Origin: Burkholderiaceae bacterium
GTDB lineage: Bacteria > Pseudomonadota > Gammaproteobacteria > Burkholderiales > Burkholderiaceae
Direction: 5' to 3'
Assembly: GCA_947448695.1 (NCBI GenBank)
Contig: CANFOL010000007.1
Location: 1 to 64,000 of the forward strand
DNA length: 64,000 bases
The notes beneath the pieces are model-generated. The model did not search any database. It worked only from the letters and a program-made list of their open reading frames with translations, and was not told the origin of the DNA. Shown here one piece after another: positions 49,094 through 58,139 of the stretch (within the stretch, counting starts at the first letter, position 1; every line of letters starts with the position of its first letter). The position numbers and the translations under genes were made by a program.

Positions 49094-50428
49094 ATGTTGA
49101 CAGCAAAACAAATCCTGCATGAAGCCTTTCAAAAAGTGCTTGCAATAGCAGATCCTCAAAAATCTATGCCAACATTGTTAGCTGAAATGTTCCCAAATGG
49201 CATCAGTGGCAATTGTTTAGTTGTGGGAGCAGGCAAAGCAAGCGCTTCTATGGCAGATGCTTTTGAACAATTTGCACAGAAAAATTGGCCCCAAGCCAAT
49301 ATTTATGGTCATGTGGTAACCCGTTATGGGCATGATGTGTTTGACCCTCTTCCAAATAGAAAAATATCTATAGCAGAAGCATCGCACCCCTATCCAGATG
49401 AGGCGGGGTTAGAGGCTAGTATGGCAATCATGAAATTAGTCGGTAATTTACAAGAAAATGATTTATGCATCGCACTTATCTCTGGGGGTGGGTCAAGCCT
49501 ATTACCCTTGACCGCAAATCATATTCAAATAGAAACTTTGCAAAAATTAACGCAAGAATTACTAAGATGTGGTGCGCCTATAGAAGAAATCAATATTGTT
49601 CGTAAGCATGTTTCTGCAATCCAGGGAGGGCGTTTAGCACAATTAGCGACCAGTCGTGGTGCTCGTGTCATTGCCTTGATTATTTCTGATGTGGTAGGAG
49701 ATCAGGCTAGTGATATTGCTAGTGGCCCTTGCGCACCAGACCCATCCACTTATGGCGATGCAATGGATATCTTGGAAAAATATCAGTTACATAGACAGGT
49801 AGATTTAACGACTATTTATCAGCACCTGTTGGAAGGACAGCGGGGACTTCATAGTGAAACGTTAAAAGCTGGAGACGACTGTTGCCAACATATTCAAAAT
49901 ACTGTGTTTGCAACTGCACAAAAAGGACTTGAAGCCGCATCGGAGTATTGTCGCGACTTAGGTTATGAAGTTCATTTATTGGGAGACCGTATTTCTGGAG
50001 AGTCTCAAGAGCTTGCTAAAAATCATGCAGCTTTAATTAGAGAACGATTAACTAACGCTAGTGCCAATAAAATTGCCTGGATATCTGGTGGTGAATCGAC
50101 AGTGACGATACCACCAGGAGTAGTTGGAAGAGGAGGGCGTTGTTCAGAATACCTTTTAGCTTTGATGCAAGAAACTTTAGATATTCAGGGTATTAGTGCT
50201 TTAGCGGCTGATACAGATGGGATTGATGGAAGTGAAAAAAATGCAGGCGCCTTTTTTGATAGTGATGTTAGAGATATGTGCCTTGCTAAGGACTTAAATA
50301 TCGAGCATTATTTACAAAAGCACCTTGCGTACGATTTTTTTGAGGAACTGAATGCACTCGTATTGACTGGGCCAACCTTAACGAATGTAAATGACTTTAG
50401 AATAATATTGATAGATCAACATGAATAA
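49094..50428 (+). CDS. Glycerate 2-kinase (MOFRL family)
   Basis: A 444-residue protein of the DUF4147/MOFRL glycerate kinase family, also known as TtuD. Features are CLVVGAGKASASMADAFEQF, ALISGGGSSLLPL, NIVRKHVSAIQGGRLA, IISDVVGDQASDIASGPCAPDPSTYGDA, ISGGESTVT and ALAADTDGIDGSEKNAGAF. It phosphorylates glycerate to 2-phosphoglycerate. Its end overlaps pyrC by 8 nt, so the two genes are coupled although their pathways are unrelated. Confidence 0.93.
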   Translation: MLTAKQILHEAFQKVLAIADPQKSMPTLLAEMFPNGISGNCLVVGAGKASASMADAFEQFAQKNWPQANIYGHVVTRYGHDVFDPLPNRKISIAEASHPYPDEAGLEASMAIMKLVGNLQENDLCIALISGGGSSLLPLTANHIQIETLQKLTQELLRCGAPIEEINIVRKHVSAIQGGRLAQLATSRGARVIALIISDVVGDQASDIASGPCAPDPSTYGDAMDILEKYQLHRQVDLTTIYQHLLEGQRGLHSETLKAGDDCCQHIQNTVFATAQKGLEAASEYCRDLGYEVHLLGDRISGESQELAKNHAALIRERLTNASANKIAWISGGESTVTIPPGVVGRGGRCSEYLLALMQETLDIQGISALAADTDGIDGSEKNAGAFFDSDVRDMCLAKDLNIEHYLQKHLAYDFFEELNALVLTGPTLTNVNDFRIILIDQHE

Positions 50429-51470
50429 ATTAACCATTACACGTCCTGATGATTGGCATTTGCATTTGAGAGATGGCGAAGCTTTGCCTGATCTGGTTGC
50501 GCATACCGCGCGTCAATTTAGCAGAGCTCTGGTCATGCCTAATCTTAGACCGCCGGTTACACAAGTTGCTCAAGCACTCAATTATCGATCAAGGATTCAA
50601 GAAGCAGCAACCAGAGTTGGGTATCCAGAGTTTCAAGCTTTGATGACTTTGTATCTCACAGACATTACTTTGCCCAGTGAAATAGAAAAAGCTAAAGAGG
50701 CTGGCATTATTGGAGTGAAGTTATATCCTGCGGGCGCCACAACGAATAGTGATGCAGGTGTAACTAATCTAAGTAAATGTGATGCCACAATTGCGAAGAT
50801 GGCAGAATTAGATATGCCATTATTAGTGCATGGAGAGGTAACTCATTCTGAAATTGATATCTTTGATCGTGAAGCAGTATTCATCGAGCAAGTTTTAGAG
50901 CCCTTAAGAAAAAAACACCCAAAATTACGCGTCGTCTTTGAACATATTACGACCAAACAAGCCGCTGAATATGTAAGTCTTGCAAATACACATGATTTTG
51001 GTGAGATTGCCGCAACGATTACCGCACATCATCTGTTGTACAACCGAAATGCAATTTTTGTGGGGGGCATTCGCCCGCACTATTACTGCTTACCTGTTTT
51101 AAAAAGAGAAGAGCATCGTCAAGCACTCCTTGCGGCTGCCACGAGCGATTCAAAGCGATTTTTCTTAGGCACGGATAGTGCGCCTCATGCACAACATTTA
51201 AAAGAGAATTCTTGTGGTTGTGCAGGTTGTTTTACAGCCGCTCAAGCTATAGAGTTATATGCCCAGGCATTTGATTCTGTTGGAAAATTACAACAGTTAG
51301 AAAAGTTTGCCTCATTGAATGGACCGAATTTTTATGGACTTCCTCGAAATCAGTCGACGATAACCATTGAGAAAACCCCTCAAAAAATTCCATTAAGTTA
51401 TCCGATGGGTGAGGATCTTTTAGTACCTTTAAATGCTGGAGAGTTCCTCGAGTGGTCAATTCTCGGTTAG
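50421..51470 (+). CDS. pyrC: Dihydroorotase
   Basis: A 349-residue zinc amidohydrolase of pyrimidine synthesis, class II (PyrC type). The metal histidines are in DDWHLHLRDGE, the carboxylated lysine in GVKLYPAGATTNSDAG, further ligands in LVHGEVTH and VFEHITTKQA, and the catalytic aspartate in FLGTDSAPHAQHLKE. Length is standard. It starts inside the glycerate kinase gene, and RNase P RNA begins only about 10 bp after its stop. Confidence 0.96.
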   Translation: MNKLTITRPDDWHLHLRDGEALPDLVAHTARQFSRALVMPNLRPPVTQVAQALNYRSRIQEAATRVGYPEFQALMTLYLTDITLPSEIEKAKEAGIIGVKLYPAGATTNSDAGVTNLSKCDATIAKMAELDMPLLVHGEVTHSEIDIFDREAVFIEQVLEPLRKKHPKLRVVFEHITTKQAAEYVSLANTHDFGEIAATITAHHLLYNRNAIFVGGIRPHYYCLPVLKREEHRQALLAAATSDSKRFFLGTDSAPHAQHLKENSCGCAGCFTAAQAIELYAQAFDSVGKLQQLEKFASLNGPNFYGLPRNQSTITIEKTPQKIPLSYPMGEDLLVPLNAGEFLEWSILG

Positions 51471-51479
51471 ACTACCGTT

Positions 51480-51784
51480 GCAGAGTTGATTGGGCAATCG
51501 CCGCTTCTTAGAAGGGGAGGAAAGTCCGGACTCCATAGGGTAGGGTGGTGGCTAACAGCCATCCATGGCAACATGAGGAATAGGGCCACAGAGACGAGCG
51601 TATTTAGTTACGGTGAAACGCGGTAACCTCCACCCGGAGCAATCTCAAATAGGCAGGCGTTGAGGCGACCCGCTAAGCCTGCGGGTAGAGAGCTCGAGTC
51701 CAGTGGCAACACTGGACCTAGATGAATGGTTGCCCCAAAGTGAAAACTTTGGCGACAGAATCCGGCTTATCGATCAACTCTGCT
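51480..51784 (+). ncRNA. rnpB: RNase P RNA (bacterial class A)
   Basis: The catalytic RNA of RNase P, about 305 nt. Helix P1 is the perfect 11-bp pair GCAGAGTTGAT (51480-51490) and ATCAACTCTGC (51773-51783). The conserved 5' core GGAGGAAAGTCCGGACTCC is at 51516-51534 and the 3' core ACAGAATCCGGCTTA at 51755-51769, with GAGGAATAGGGCCACAGAGA between. P1 followed by CTTCTTTTT can serve as terminator, and that T-run reaches the OsmC stop codon on the other strand. It is only 9 nt from pyrC. Confidence 0.97.
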
Positions 51785-51789
51785 TCTTT

Positions 51790-52212
51790 TTAGCCTTCAA
51801 CGATCTCAATTGAGTGGGTAATCGTTGCAGTTTTGCCCAGCATAATAGTTGCAGAACAATATTTTTCATGTGACAAATGAACCGCTTGGCTGACTCGATT
51901 ATGGTCTAGTTGTTTGCCAGTCACTATAAATTTCATGTTGATGTGAGTAAACACTTTTGGATCCGTCTCAGCTCTAACTGCTTCTAGCTGGACTTTACAG
52001 CCAGTAATTTGTTGACGCGACTTTTTTAGAATCATCACAACGTCAAAGGCCGTACATCCCCCAGCACCCGCAAGAAGTAACTCCATCGGACGTGGTGCCA
52101 GATTACGCCCACCCGCCTCTGGAGCCCCGTCCATATTTAATAGGTGACCACTGCCAACCTCTGCAGAAAAGCTCATCCCATCCAATCCAAGCCAATTAAC
52201 CGTACATTCCAT
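51790..52212 (-). CDS. OsmC family protein
   Basis: A 140-residue OsmC/Ohr-superfamily protein of the YhfA-like branch. Features are the N-terminal strand CTVNWLGLDGMSFSAEVGSGH, the helix with the first cysteine PMELLLAGAGGCTAFDVVMILKKSRQ and the second in SHEKYCSATIML. These cysteines reduce peroxides in characterised members. I use the ATG at 52212, which has GGAG before it, and not the TTG at 52227. It converges on rnpB. Confidence 0.9.
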   Translation of the reverse strand: MECTVNWLGLDGMSFSAEVGSGHLLNMDGAPEAGGRNLAPRPMELLLAGAGGCTAFDVVMILKKSRQQITGCKVQLEAVRAETDPKVFTHINMKFIVTGKQLDHNRVSQAVHLSHEKYCSATIMLGKTATITHSIEIVEG

Positions 52213-52244
52213 GTTGCACTCCAACAAAAATTATTAAAAAAGAC

Positions 52245-52273
52245 TTTACCTAGTGATAACCCTAATATATAAT
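52245..52273 (+). promoter_or_regulatory. Putative promoter P1 upstream of rplM
   Basis: TTTACC at 52245-52250, exactly 17 nt, then a perfect TATAAT at 52268-52273. Transcription would start near 52280, before a series of hairpins and a terminator. The same -35 hexamer and spacing recur in P2. Confidence 0.55.
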
Positions 52274-52279
52274 TACCTT

Positions 52280-52380
52280 ATTGCGTACTATCTATCAATA
52301 GATTTTACAGCTACCGATGTCTCCTCCACCCAAACAAAGGTGGAATTCATAGCCCAGAGTTTACCTCTGGGCTTTTTTTT
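52280..52380 (+). ncRNA. Candidate small RNA or attenuated leader upstream of rplM
   Basis: From the predicted P1 start to a strong terminator is about 100 nt. Three hairpins lie in order: ATCTA-TCAA-TAGAT (52290-52303), TCCACC-N8-GGTGGA (52325-52344) and the terminator stem (52351-52373). I see no convincing coding frame on the plus strand. I do not recognise a known RNA family. It may be a free small RNA or a leader that ends early before the ribosomal protein operon. Confidence 0.5.
52351..52380 (+). terminator. Rho-independent terminator before rplM
   Basis: A 9-bp perfect stem AGCCCAGAG / CTCTGGGCT with a 5-nt loop and eight T. No gene on the plus strand ends just before it, the nearest being rnpB about 570 nt upstream, so it should end a separate short transcript. 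Confidence 0.88.
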
Positions 52381-52388
52381 GCTACAAT
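52360..52388 (+). promoter_or_regulatory. Putative rplM promoter P2
   Basis: TTTACC at 52360-52365, 17 nt, then TACAAT at 52383-52388, with a TGC just before the -10 as in extended -10 promoters. It overlaps the loop and T-run of the preceding terminator. The transcript would start near 52395 and give rplM a leader of about 130 nt. Confidence 0.55.
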
Positions 52389-52394
52389 CATGGA

Positions 52395-52418
52395 TTCCCT
52401 GACTTAGGTCCCAGGGAA
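52395..52418 (+). promoter_or_regulatory. Hairpin at the start of the rplM leader
   Basis: TTCCCTG / CAGGGAA form a 7-bp stem with a 10-nt loop at the predicted 5' end of the rplM-rpsI mRNA. It might be a binding site for L13 autoregulation or simply protect the 5' end; neither can be shown here. Confidence 0.3.
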
Positions 52419-52524
52419 ATCGTATGACAGATTTAAGAATCAAGTGAGAGCGTGCAAACATAAGCAAGGCCGAATGAGATATTAAATACTGCTTGAAAGG
52501 ACCCACAATTTAATGAAAGTAGTC

Positions 52525-52953
52525 ATGAAAACATTTTCCGCAAAATCCCATGAGGTAAAGCGTGAATGGTTCGTGATTGACGCAACAGACAAAGTTCTCG
52601 GTCGTGTCGCCAGTGAAGTGGCACACCGTCTGCGCGGCAAGCATAAACCCGAATTCACCCCTCACGTTGACACTGGCGACTATATCGTCGTTATTAACGC
52701 TTCTAAACTCCGTGTTACGGGTAACAAAGGGTTGCAAAAGACATATTACCGTCACAGTGGATATCCAGGTGGTATCTATGAAACAACTTTTGACAAAATG
52801 CAGGCGAAGTTTCCTGGCCGTGTTCTTGAAAAAGCAGTTAAGGGTATGTTACCTAAAGGTCCCCTTGGTTATGCAATGATCAAGAAGTTAAAAGTTTATG
52901 GTGATGAGACTCATCCACACGCGGCTCAACAGCCTAGCGTTTTAGAAATTTAA
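52525..52953 (+). CDS. rplM: 50S ribosomal protein uL13
   Basis: A 142-residue primary 23S rRNA-binding protein. It starts [20 protein letters not shown], contains [28 protein letters not shown] and ends [10 protein letters not shown], matching the family end to end. I chose the ATG at 52525, which gives the standard 142 residues; an ATG at 52513 is in frame and has AAAGGA before it, so a four-residue extension cannot be excluded. rpsI follows by 9 bp. Confidence 0.96.
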   Translation: MKTFSAKSHEVKREWFVIDATDKVLGRVASEVAHRLRGKHKPEFTPHVDTGDYIVVINASKLRVTGNKGLQKTYYRHSGYPGGIYETTFDKMQAKFPGRVLEKAVKGMLPKGPLGYAMIKKLKVYGDETHPHAAQQPSVLEI

Positions 52954-52962
52954 GGAGCTGTC

Positions 52963-53355
52963 ATGATTGGAAATTGGAATTATGGAACCGGTCGTCGCAA
53001 AAGCTCTGTAGCTAGGGTTTTTATTAAATCTGGTAAGGGTGATATTCTCGTCAACGGTAAACCGATTGATCAATATTTTTCCCGCGAAACATCACGTATG
53101 ATTGCTCGTCAGCCATTGATTTTGACAAATCACGCAGCTACGTTTGATATTAAAGTTAATGTGAGTGGTGGTGGAGAAACTGGTCAAGCTGGCGCAGTTC
53201 GTCACGGTGTAACTCGTGCTTTGATTGATTATGACAACACGTTAAAACCAACTTTATCAAAAGCTGGCTTTGTAACTCGTGATGCTCGTGAAGTTGAACG
53301 TAAAAAGGTTGGTTTACGCGGCGCGCGCCGTCGTAAGCAATTTAGTAAGCGTTAA
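52963..53355 (+). CDS. rpsI: 30S ribosomal protein uS9
   Basis: A 130-residue small-subunit protein whose basic C-terminal tail reaches the P-site t[17 protein letters not shown] at the start, [19 protein letters not shown] in the middle and the [14 protein letters not shown] tail are intact. AAGGAG precedes the ATG. It forms the conserved rplM-rpsI pair and ends at a strong terminator. Confidence 0.98.
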   Translation: MIGNWNYGTGRRKSSVARVFIKSGKGDILVNGKPIDQYFSRETSRMIARQPLILTNHAATFDIKVNVSGGGETGQAGAVRHGVTRALIDYDNTLKPTLSKAGFVTRDAREVERKKVGLRGARRRKQFSKR

Positions 53356-53373
53356 TACTTTAAGCCTCAAGGC

Positions 53374-53410
53374 AAAAAACCGTATAAGTGAAATACTTAT
53401 ACGGTTTTTT
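53374..53410 (+). terminator. Rho-independent terminator after rpsI
   Basis: A 10-bp perfect stem CCGTATAAGT / ACTTATACGG around GAAAT, extended by facing A6 and T6 runs. It ends the rplM-rpsI operon 19 nt after the stop. The symmetric A/T flanks would allow action in both directions. Confidence 0.95.
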
Positions 53411-53474
53411 TCATTGTTGTCTCATACAATAAGAACATACTCAAATATACAGATTTAGATATTTAGGAGAAAAG

Positions 53475-54533
53475 ATGATTAAAGTAGGTATTGTGGGTGG
53501 AACGGGATATACCGGTGTCGAGTTACTGAGAATGTTGGCGCAACATCCTGAGGTACAGTTGACCGCAATTACTTCCCGGAAAGAAGCAGGTATGCCAGTC
53601 TCTGAAATGTTTTCATCTCTTCGGGGTAGAGTAGATATCGCATTTAGTACCCCCGAAGATGCGAAGTTAAATGAGTGTGACGCCGTTTTTTTTGCAACTC
53701 CTCATGGAGTTGCCATGGCGCAGGCCAAAGAGCTTTTGGCGGCTAATGTTCGCATATTAGATTTAGCAGCTGATTTTAGATTAAAAGATACTCACGTATT
53801 TGAACAGTGGTATGGCATGCCGCATCAGTGCCCAGAAATTTTAGAAGAGGCCGTCTATGGCCTTGCAGAAATTAATCGTGAAGCAATCAAACAAGCTCGT
53901 GTTGTTGGATTGCCAGGCTGTTACCCTACGTCTGTTCAATTGGGATTCGCTCCACTCTTATCACCAAAATCTACTCACGGTAAAAAATTAGTAGATACAC
54001 AATATTTGATCTCCGATTCAAAATCTGGGGTGTCTGGTGCCGGCAGAAAGGCAGAAGTGGGAACATTGCTTGCAGAAGCTAGCGATAACTTTAAAGCTTA
54101 TGGGGTAAAAGGGCACCGTCATCTTCCGGAAATTGAGCAAGGGTTAAAAGCAATTGCAGGACATGATGATATTAAATTGACTTTTGTGCCGCATTTGGTG
54201 CCGATGATTCGCGGAATTCATTCAACCTTATATGCAAAAATTTTACCTGAGGCTCAAGGTATAGATTTTCAGGCTTTGTATGAAGACTTCTATAGAGGTG
54301 AACCATTTGTCGACGTGATGCCAGCGGGAAGCCATCCGGAAACACGCTCTGTTAGGGGTAGTAATCAATTAAGAATAGCGATTCATCGCCCTGGAGATGG
54401 GGATACCCTAGTTATTTTGGTTGTTGAGGATAATTTAGTGAAAGGCGCTTCAGGTCAAGGTATTCAGTGCCTCAATTTGATGTTTGGCTTTCCAGAGAAT
54501 ATGGGACTTCATCAAATTGCCCTGTTACCTTAA
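53475..54533 (+). CDS. argC: N-acetyl-gamma-glutamyl-phosphate reductase
   Basis: A 352-residue NADPH enzyme of arginine synthesis. The N-terminal Rossmann loop is [17 protein letters not shown], the catalytic cysteine is in [14 protein letters not shown], and the conserved histidine region is [11 protein letters not shown], with [22 protein letters not shown] ribosome-binding site precedes the ATG. Length fits the long form of the family. It lies between rpsI and erpA, as in many betaproteobacteria. Confidence 0.97.
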   Translation: MIKVGIVGGTGYTGVELLRMLAQHPEVQLTAITSRKEAGMPVSEMFSSLRGRVDIAFSTPEDAKLNECDAVFFATPHGVAMAQAKELLAANVRILDLAADFRLKDTHVFEQWYGMPHQCPEILEEAVYGLAEINREAIKQARVVGLPGCYPTSVQLGFAPLLSPKSTHGKKLVDTQYLISDSKSGVSGAGRKAEVGTLLAEASDNFKAYGVKGHRHLPEIEQGLKAIAGHDDIKLTFVPHLVPMIRGIHSTLYAKILPEAQGIDFQALYEDFYRGEPFVDVMPAGSHPETRSVRGSNQLRIAIHRPGDGDTLVILVVEDNLVKGASGQGIQCLNLMFGFPENMGLHQIALLP

Positions 54534-54534
54534 T

Positions 54535-54553
54535 CCCTTACGTGCAGTAAGGG
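54535..54553 (+). terminator. Hairpin after argC, weak terminator candidate
   Basis: A 7-bp perfect stem CCCTTAC / GTAAGGG with a 5-nt loop starts 2 nt after the argC stop. It is followed by TAAAAG and not a T-run, so intrinsic termination would be poor. Confidence 0.4.
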
Positions 54554-54600
54554 TAAAAGAAGCCTAGAATAGAGGTATAAAGAAATTTAAAGGAGTTTAT

Positions 54601-54972
54601 ATGTCTGCTACACAAGAAGTAACAACGTCTTTTGAAGAACCACCGGTACCGATTATTTTTACGGATAACGCTGCCTCGAAAGTTGCTGACCTGATAGCAG
54701 AAGAAGGCAACGATGCATTGAAATTACGTGTTTTTGTTCAAGGTGGAGGTTGTTCCGGTTTTCAATATGGATTCACATTTGATGAAGACATTAACGAAGA
54801 CGATACTCAATTTGAAAAAAATGGAGTTACTTTGTTGGTGGATTCTATGAGTTATCAATATTTGGTTGGTGCAGAAATTGATTACAAAGAAGATATCAAC
54901 GGATCACAATTCGTTATTAAAAATCCTAATGCCACAACTACGTGTGGATGCGGGTCTTCTTTTTCAGCTTAA
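54601..54972 (+). CDS. erpA: Iron-sulfur cluster insertion protein ErpA
   Basis: A 123-residue A-type carrier that delivers Fe-S clusters to target enzymes. The three cluster cysteines are in [11 protein letters not shown] and TTCGCGSSF. It begins with an extra Thr/Glu-rich stretch (about 15 residues) before [22 protein letters not shown] precedes the ATG. The stop is 2 bp from the convergent anmK stop, with no room for a terminator. Confidence 0.96.
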   Translation: MSATQEVTTSFEEPPVPIIFTDNAASKVADLIAEEGNDALKLRVFVQGGGCSGFQYGFTFDEDINEDDTQFEKNGVTLLVDSMSYQYLVGAEIDYKEDINGSQFVIKNPNATTTCGCGSSFSA

Positions 54973-54974
54973 CT

Positions 54975-56129
54975 CTATTTACGGTGCAGGGAGCCTAAGA
55001 TTCTTGGCCCCTTCGCACCTGTAACTTCTGGAATATTTGACGGTTTGTTGCTGCAAAAGCACCAAGCTAACCAAGCAAATGCCATACCTTCAATAGTTTG
55101 AGAGTCTAGGCCAAGATCTTCAGCAGTTAACACAGTCAATGAAGCTTGATGCTCTTGACACATTTGAGCAATTCTCTCTAATAAAAAGATATTTTTGGTC
55201 CCCCCGCCACAGATAATTAATTCTTGGCAGTTTGGCATATGGGTAAATAGTGATAAGACTACTGACCGAGCAGTCAGTGAAACCAAAGTTGCTTGAATAT
55301 CTTCAGCAGCAGGCTTTGTAGAGCACAAAGCAATTTGGTTAAGAAGCCACTTTAAATTGAATAAATCGCGGCCAGTACTTTTGGGTATTGGAAGAGAAAA
55401 GTAGGGCTCTTTTAGCAAAATATCGAATAGTTCAATATTAATTTTGCCTGAGCGCCCCCATTGACCATGATGATCATAGTTAAGTTGCTTATTTTCAAAA
55501 ATCCAAGTATCCAGTAGTAAATTTCCTGGGCCGGTATCGAACCCAAGAATAGGCTGATTTGGGTTTAATAGTGTTAGGTTGGCAATACCGCCAAGATTAA
55601 GAATGGCCTTTGAATCAGTCGAATTTCCGAATTGTGCATGATGGAAAGCTGGAACTAGAGGAGCGCCATGCCCATGAGCCGCAATATCACGACTACGAAA
55701 GTCATTAATTACATCAATACCTGTAAGCTCAGCGAGTAATGCGCCATTGAGGCACTGCCATGAGTAACCATCCCCATTCAATAGGATGGGTTGATGACGA
55801 ATGGTTTGGCCGTGAGCCCCAATCGCAACAATATGTTGGGGCGTTAAAGATGCTAATTTTAAGATTCGTTGGACAATCAATGCGTATTCTTGAGCTAATT
55901 GGTTCGCAGCTAAAGCCTCTTTGTGTAATTCATTATCTGTTGGGGCTTGAAGTTCATAAAGGACTTCTTTCAGACCGGGTGAGAAAGCTGCGCTCGTATG
56001 GACTAATACCTCAGATTGACCAATTGGATTGATGGAGCACAAAACACCATCAATCCCATCCATGCTCGTACCTGACATGATGCCAATAAAAAGTTGGTAA
56101 TTTTGGTCTTTATGACTAGTCATTTGCAT
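54975..56129 (-). CDS. anmK: Anhydro-N-acetylmuramic acid kinase
   Basis: A 384-residue sugar kinase that recycles peptidoglycan by phosphorylating and hydrolysing anhydro-MurNAc. Motifs are FIGIMSGTSMDGIDGVL, AIGAHGQTIRHQP, INDFRSRDIAAHGHGAPLVPAFH, LNLGGIANLTLL and GFDTGPGNLLLD. A start two codons later (56123) is equally possible. It is divergent from tyrS; the pair anmK-tyrS with erpA is conserved in Burkholderiales. Confidence 0.96.
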   Translation of the reverse strand: MQMTSHKDQNYQLFIGIMSGTSMDGIDGVLCSINPIGQSEVLVHTSAAFSPGLKEVLYELQAPTDNELHKEALAANQLAQEYALIVQRILKLASLTPQHIVAIGAHGQTIRHQPILLNGDGYSWQCLNGALLAELTGIDVINDFRSRDIAAHGHGAPLVPAFHHAQFGNSTDSKAILNLGGIANLTLLNPNQPILGFDTGPGNLLLDTWIFENKQLNYDHHGQWGRSGKINIELFDILLKEPYFSLPIPKSTGRDLFNLKWLLNQIALCSTKPAAEDIQATLVSLTARSVVLSLFTHMPNCQELIICGGGTKNIFLLERIAQMCQEHQASLTVLTAEDLGLDSQTIEGMAFAWLAWCFCSNKPSNIPEVTGAKGPRILGSLHRK

Positions 56130-56230
56130 AGACAGGTAAAATATCAGTAATACAAAAATGTAGTTTAATTGAACTTCAACATCATGACTTCTATGAAGTA
56201 TGTTTTACTAATCAAAGTTTTATATCTAAA

Positions 56231-57469
56231 ATGACTTCCCATCATACTCCGAAGCACTACCCAATCACTTCAGAAGTTCTTGAAGCTCTTGAACAAACTA
56301 AAAGAGGCTGCGAAGAACTCATTGTTGAGTCGGATTGGGTACAAAAATTAGCCAGAAGCATTGCTACGAAAACTCCTTTAAGAATTAAATTAGGTTTAGA
56401 CCCTACCGCGCCAGATATTCATTTAGGCCATACCGTTGTTTTAAATAAATTAAGACAATTACAAAATTTGGGGCATACCGTTATCTTCTTAATTGGAGAT
56501 TTCACCAGCCTGATTGGCGATCCCTCTGGCAGAAATAACACAAGACCTCCATTGACGAAGGACGAGATTGCTAAGAATGCGCAAACGTATTATCAACAGG
56601 CTAGTTTGGTGTTAGATCCAGCACGTACGGAAGTGCGGTATAACTCCGAATGGTGTGAGCCGCTAGGTGCTTCTGGAATGATTCAACTCGCTGCAAAGTA
56701 TACGGTTGCCCGTATGTTAGAGCGCGATGACTTTACCAAAAGGTATAAGGGCGGAATTCCGATCTCAGTCCATGAATTTTTATATCCACTCATGCAAGGA
56801 TATGATTCTGTGGCATTAAAAAGTGATTTAGAGCTTGGTGGAACAGATCAAAAATTTAATCTTCTCGTTGGACGTGAGTTGCAAAAAGAGTATGGACAGG
56901 AGCCACAGTGTATTTTAACGATGCCATTATTGGTAGGTTTAGATGGTGTAGATAAGATGAGTAAGTCGAAAGGTAATTACATCGGCATTACTGAGCCTGC
57001 GAATCAAATGTTCGCAAAAATTTTAAGTGTGTCAGATGACTTAATGTGGATGTATTACAACCTCTTGTCGTTTCAATCCATCCAAGAGATTGAAGTCTTG
57101 AGGAGCGAAGTAGCTCAAGGAAAAAATCCTAAAGATGCCAAAGTGGCCCTTGCAAAAGAAATCGTGACTCGTTTTCATAATTCCGAAGCAGCAGAAAAAG
57201 CCCTTGAAGATTTTCAATTACGAGCGAAGGGCGGTATACCAGACGATATACCTGAGGTAAGTTTAGGTGGTGCTCCGGTGGGTATAGCACAGCTCTTAAA
57301 AATGGCGCAGTTAGCACCTTCGACCTCAGAAGCCAATCGTAATATTGAACAAGGCGGCGTAAAAATTGATGGTACTGTTATTTCTGATAAGTCATTACAA
57401 ATCAATGAAGGTACTTTTGTATTGCAAGTTGGCAAACGTAAATTTGTAAAAGTTAATCTAAAGAAATAA
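56231..57469 (+). CDS. tyrS: Tyrosyl-tRNA synthetase
   Basis: A 412-residue class I synthetase. The HIGH-like motif is in LDPTAPDIHLGHTVVL, the KMSKS loop in GVDKMSKSKGNYIG, and a C-terminal S4 domain (about 345-412) binds tRNA. The sequence FLIGDFTSLIGDPSGRNNTRPPLT is characteristic of the TyrZ-like branch found in many proteobacteria. A weak promoter-like TTGAAC, 17 nt, TATGAA lies in the 101-bp gap before it. Confidence 0.97.
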   Translation: MTSHHTPKHYPITSEVLEALEQTKRGCEELIVESDWVQKLARSIATKTPLRIKLGLDPTAPDIHLGHTVVLNKLRQLQNLGHTVIFLIGDFTSLIGDPSGRNNTRPPLTKDEIAKNAQTYYQQASLVLDPARTEVRYNSEWCEPLGASGMIQLAAKYTVARMLERDDFTKRYKGGIPISVHEFLYPLMQGYDSVALKSDLELGGTDQKFNLLVGRELQKEYGQEPQCILTMPLLVGLDGVDKMSKSKGNYIGITEPANQMFAKILSVSDDLMWMYYNLLSFQSIQEIEVLRSEVAQGKNPKDAKVALAKEIVTRFHNSEAAEKALEDFQLRAKGGIPDDIPEVSLGGAPVGIAQLLKMAQLAPSTSEANRNIEQGGVKIDGTVISDKSLQINEGTFVLQVGKRKFVKVNLKK

Positions 57470-57473
57470 ATTC

Positions 57474-58139
57474 ATGACACAAATACTTTTAGTTCGCCAT
57501 GGCGAAACCGATTGGAATAAAGAGCAGCGTTTACAAGGGCACCTTGATATTGGCCTCAATGAACAGGGTATTACGCAAGCCCAACTGCTAGGCCAAGCAT
57601 TGGCAAAAGAAAAAATAGATATTGCTTATTCAAGTGATTTATCTAGAGCACTTGATACAGCTAATACCATCACGTCGCATCACAATGTCCCAACATTTAT
57701 TGACGTACAACTAAGAGAGCGTTGTTACGGCGAGATTCAAGGGATGACATACCATGAGATTGAGCAAAAATTACCAGAAAATCATCGTGCGTGGCATAGT
57801 AGAGAGCCAGACTTTCAGCCACAAGGCGGGGAGTCGTTAAGACAGTTTTATACAAGAGTCACTCATAGTTTTGAAAGAATTGCTAAAAGCCATGAAGGCC
57901 AGGTCATATTAATTGTTGCTCATGGCGGCGTCTTAGACTGTATGTATCGCTTTGCTACACAAATGGATATTACAGAAAAAAGAAAAGTAGAACTTCTCAA
58001 TACGAGTTTAAATCGCCTACGCTTTACCGGCACTGAATTTAAAGTAGAGTCATGGGGAGATGTTTCTCATTTGCAAAATCAAGTATCTTTAGATGAGGTG
58101 GATGCTGGAAAGTCTTCAGTACCTTGGCTGTTGCCTTAA
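57474..58139 (+). CDS. Histidine phosphatase family protein (phosphoglycerate mutase-like)
   Basis: A 221-residue histidine phosphatase. The catalytic RHG is in [28 protein letters not shown], and the second histidine in [17 protein letters not shown], with [15 protein letters not shown] and [12 protein letters not shown]. Members act on many phosphate esters; 2,3-independent mutase activity cannot be assumed. It follows tyrS by 4 bp and its stop overlaps ruvB by 4 bases. Confidence 0.92.
   Translation: MTQILLVRHGETDWNKEQRLQGHLDIGLNEQGITQAQLLGQALAKEKIDIAYSSDLSRALDTANTITSHHNVPTFIDVQLRERCYGEIQGMTYHEIEQKLPENHRAWHSREPDFQPQGGESLRQFYTRVTHSFERIAKSHEGQVILIVAHGGVLDCMYRFATQMDITEKRKVELLNTSLNRLRFTGTEFKVESWGDVSHLQNQVSLDEVDAGKSSVPWLLP

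Noticed and set aside
52412..52500. Riboswitch-like leader before rplM
   Set aside because: Only one short hairpin is seen, with no known aptamer core.
52288..52506. 72-residue minus-strand frame in the rplM upstream gap
   Set aside because: It reads across the terminator and promoter hairpins in the antisense direction and has no coding character; the RNA structures explain the region better.
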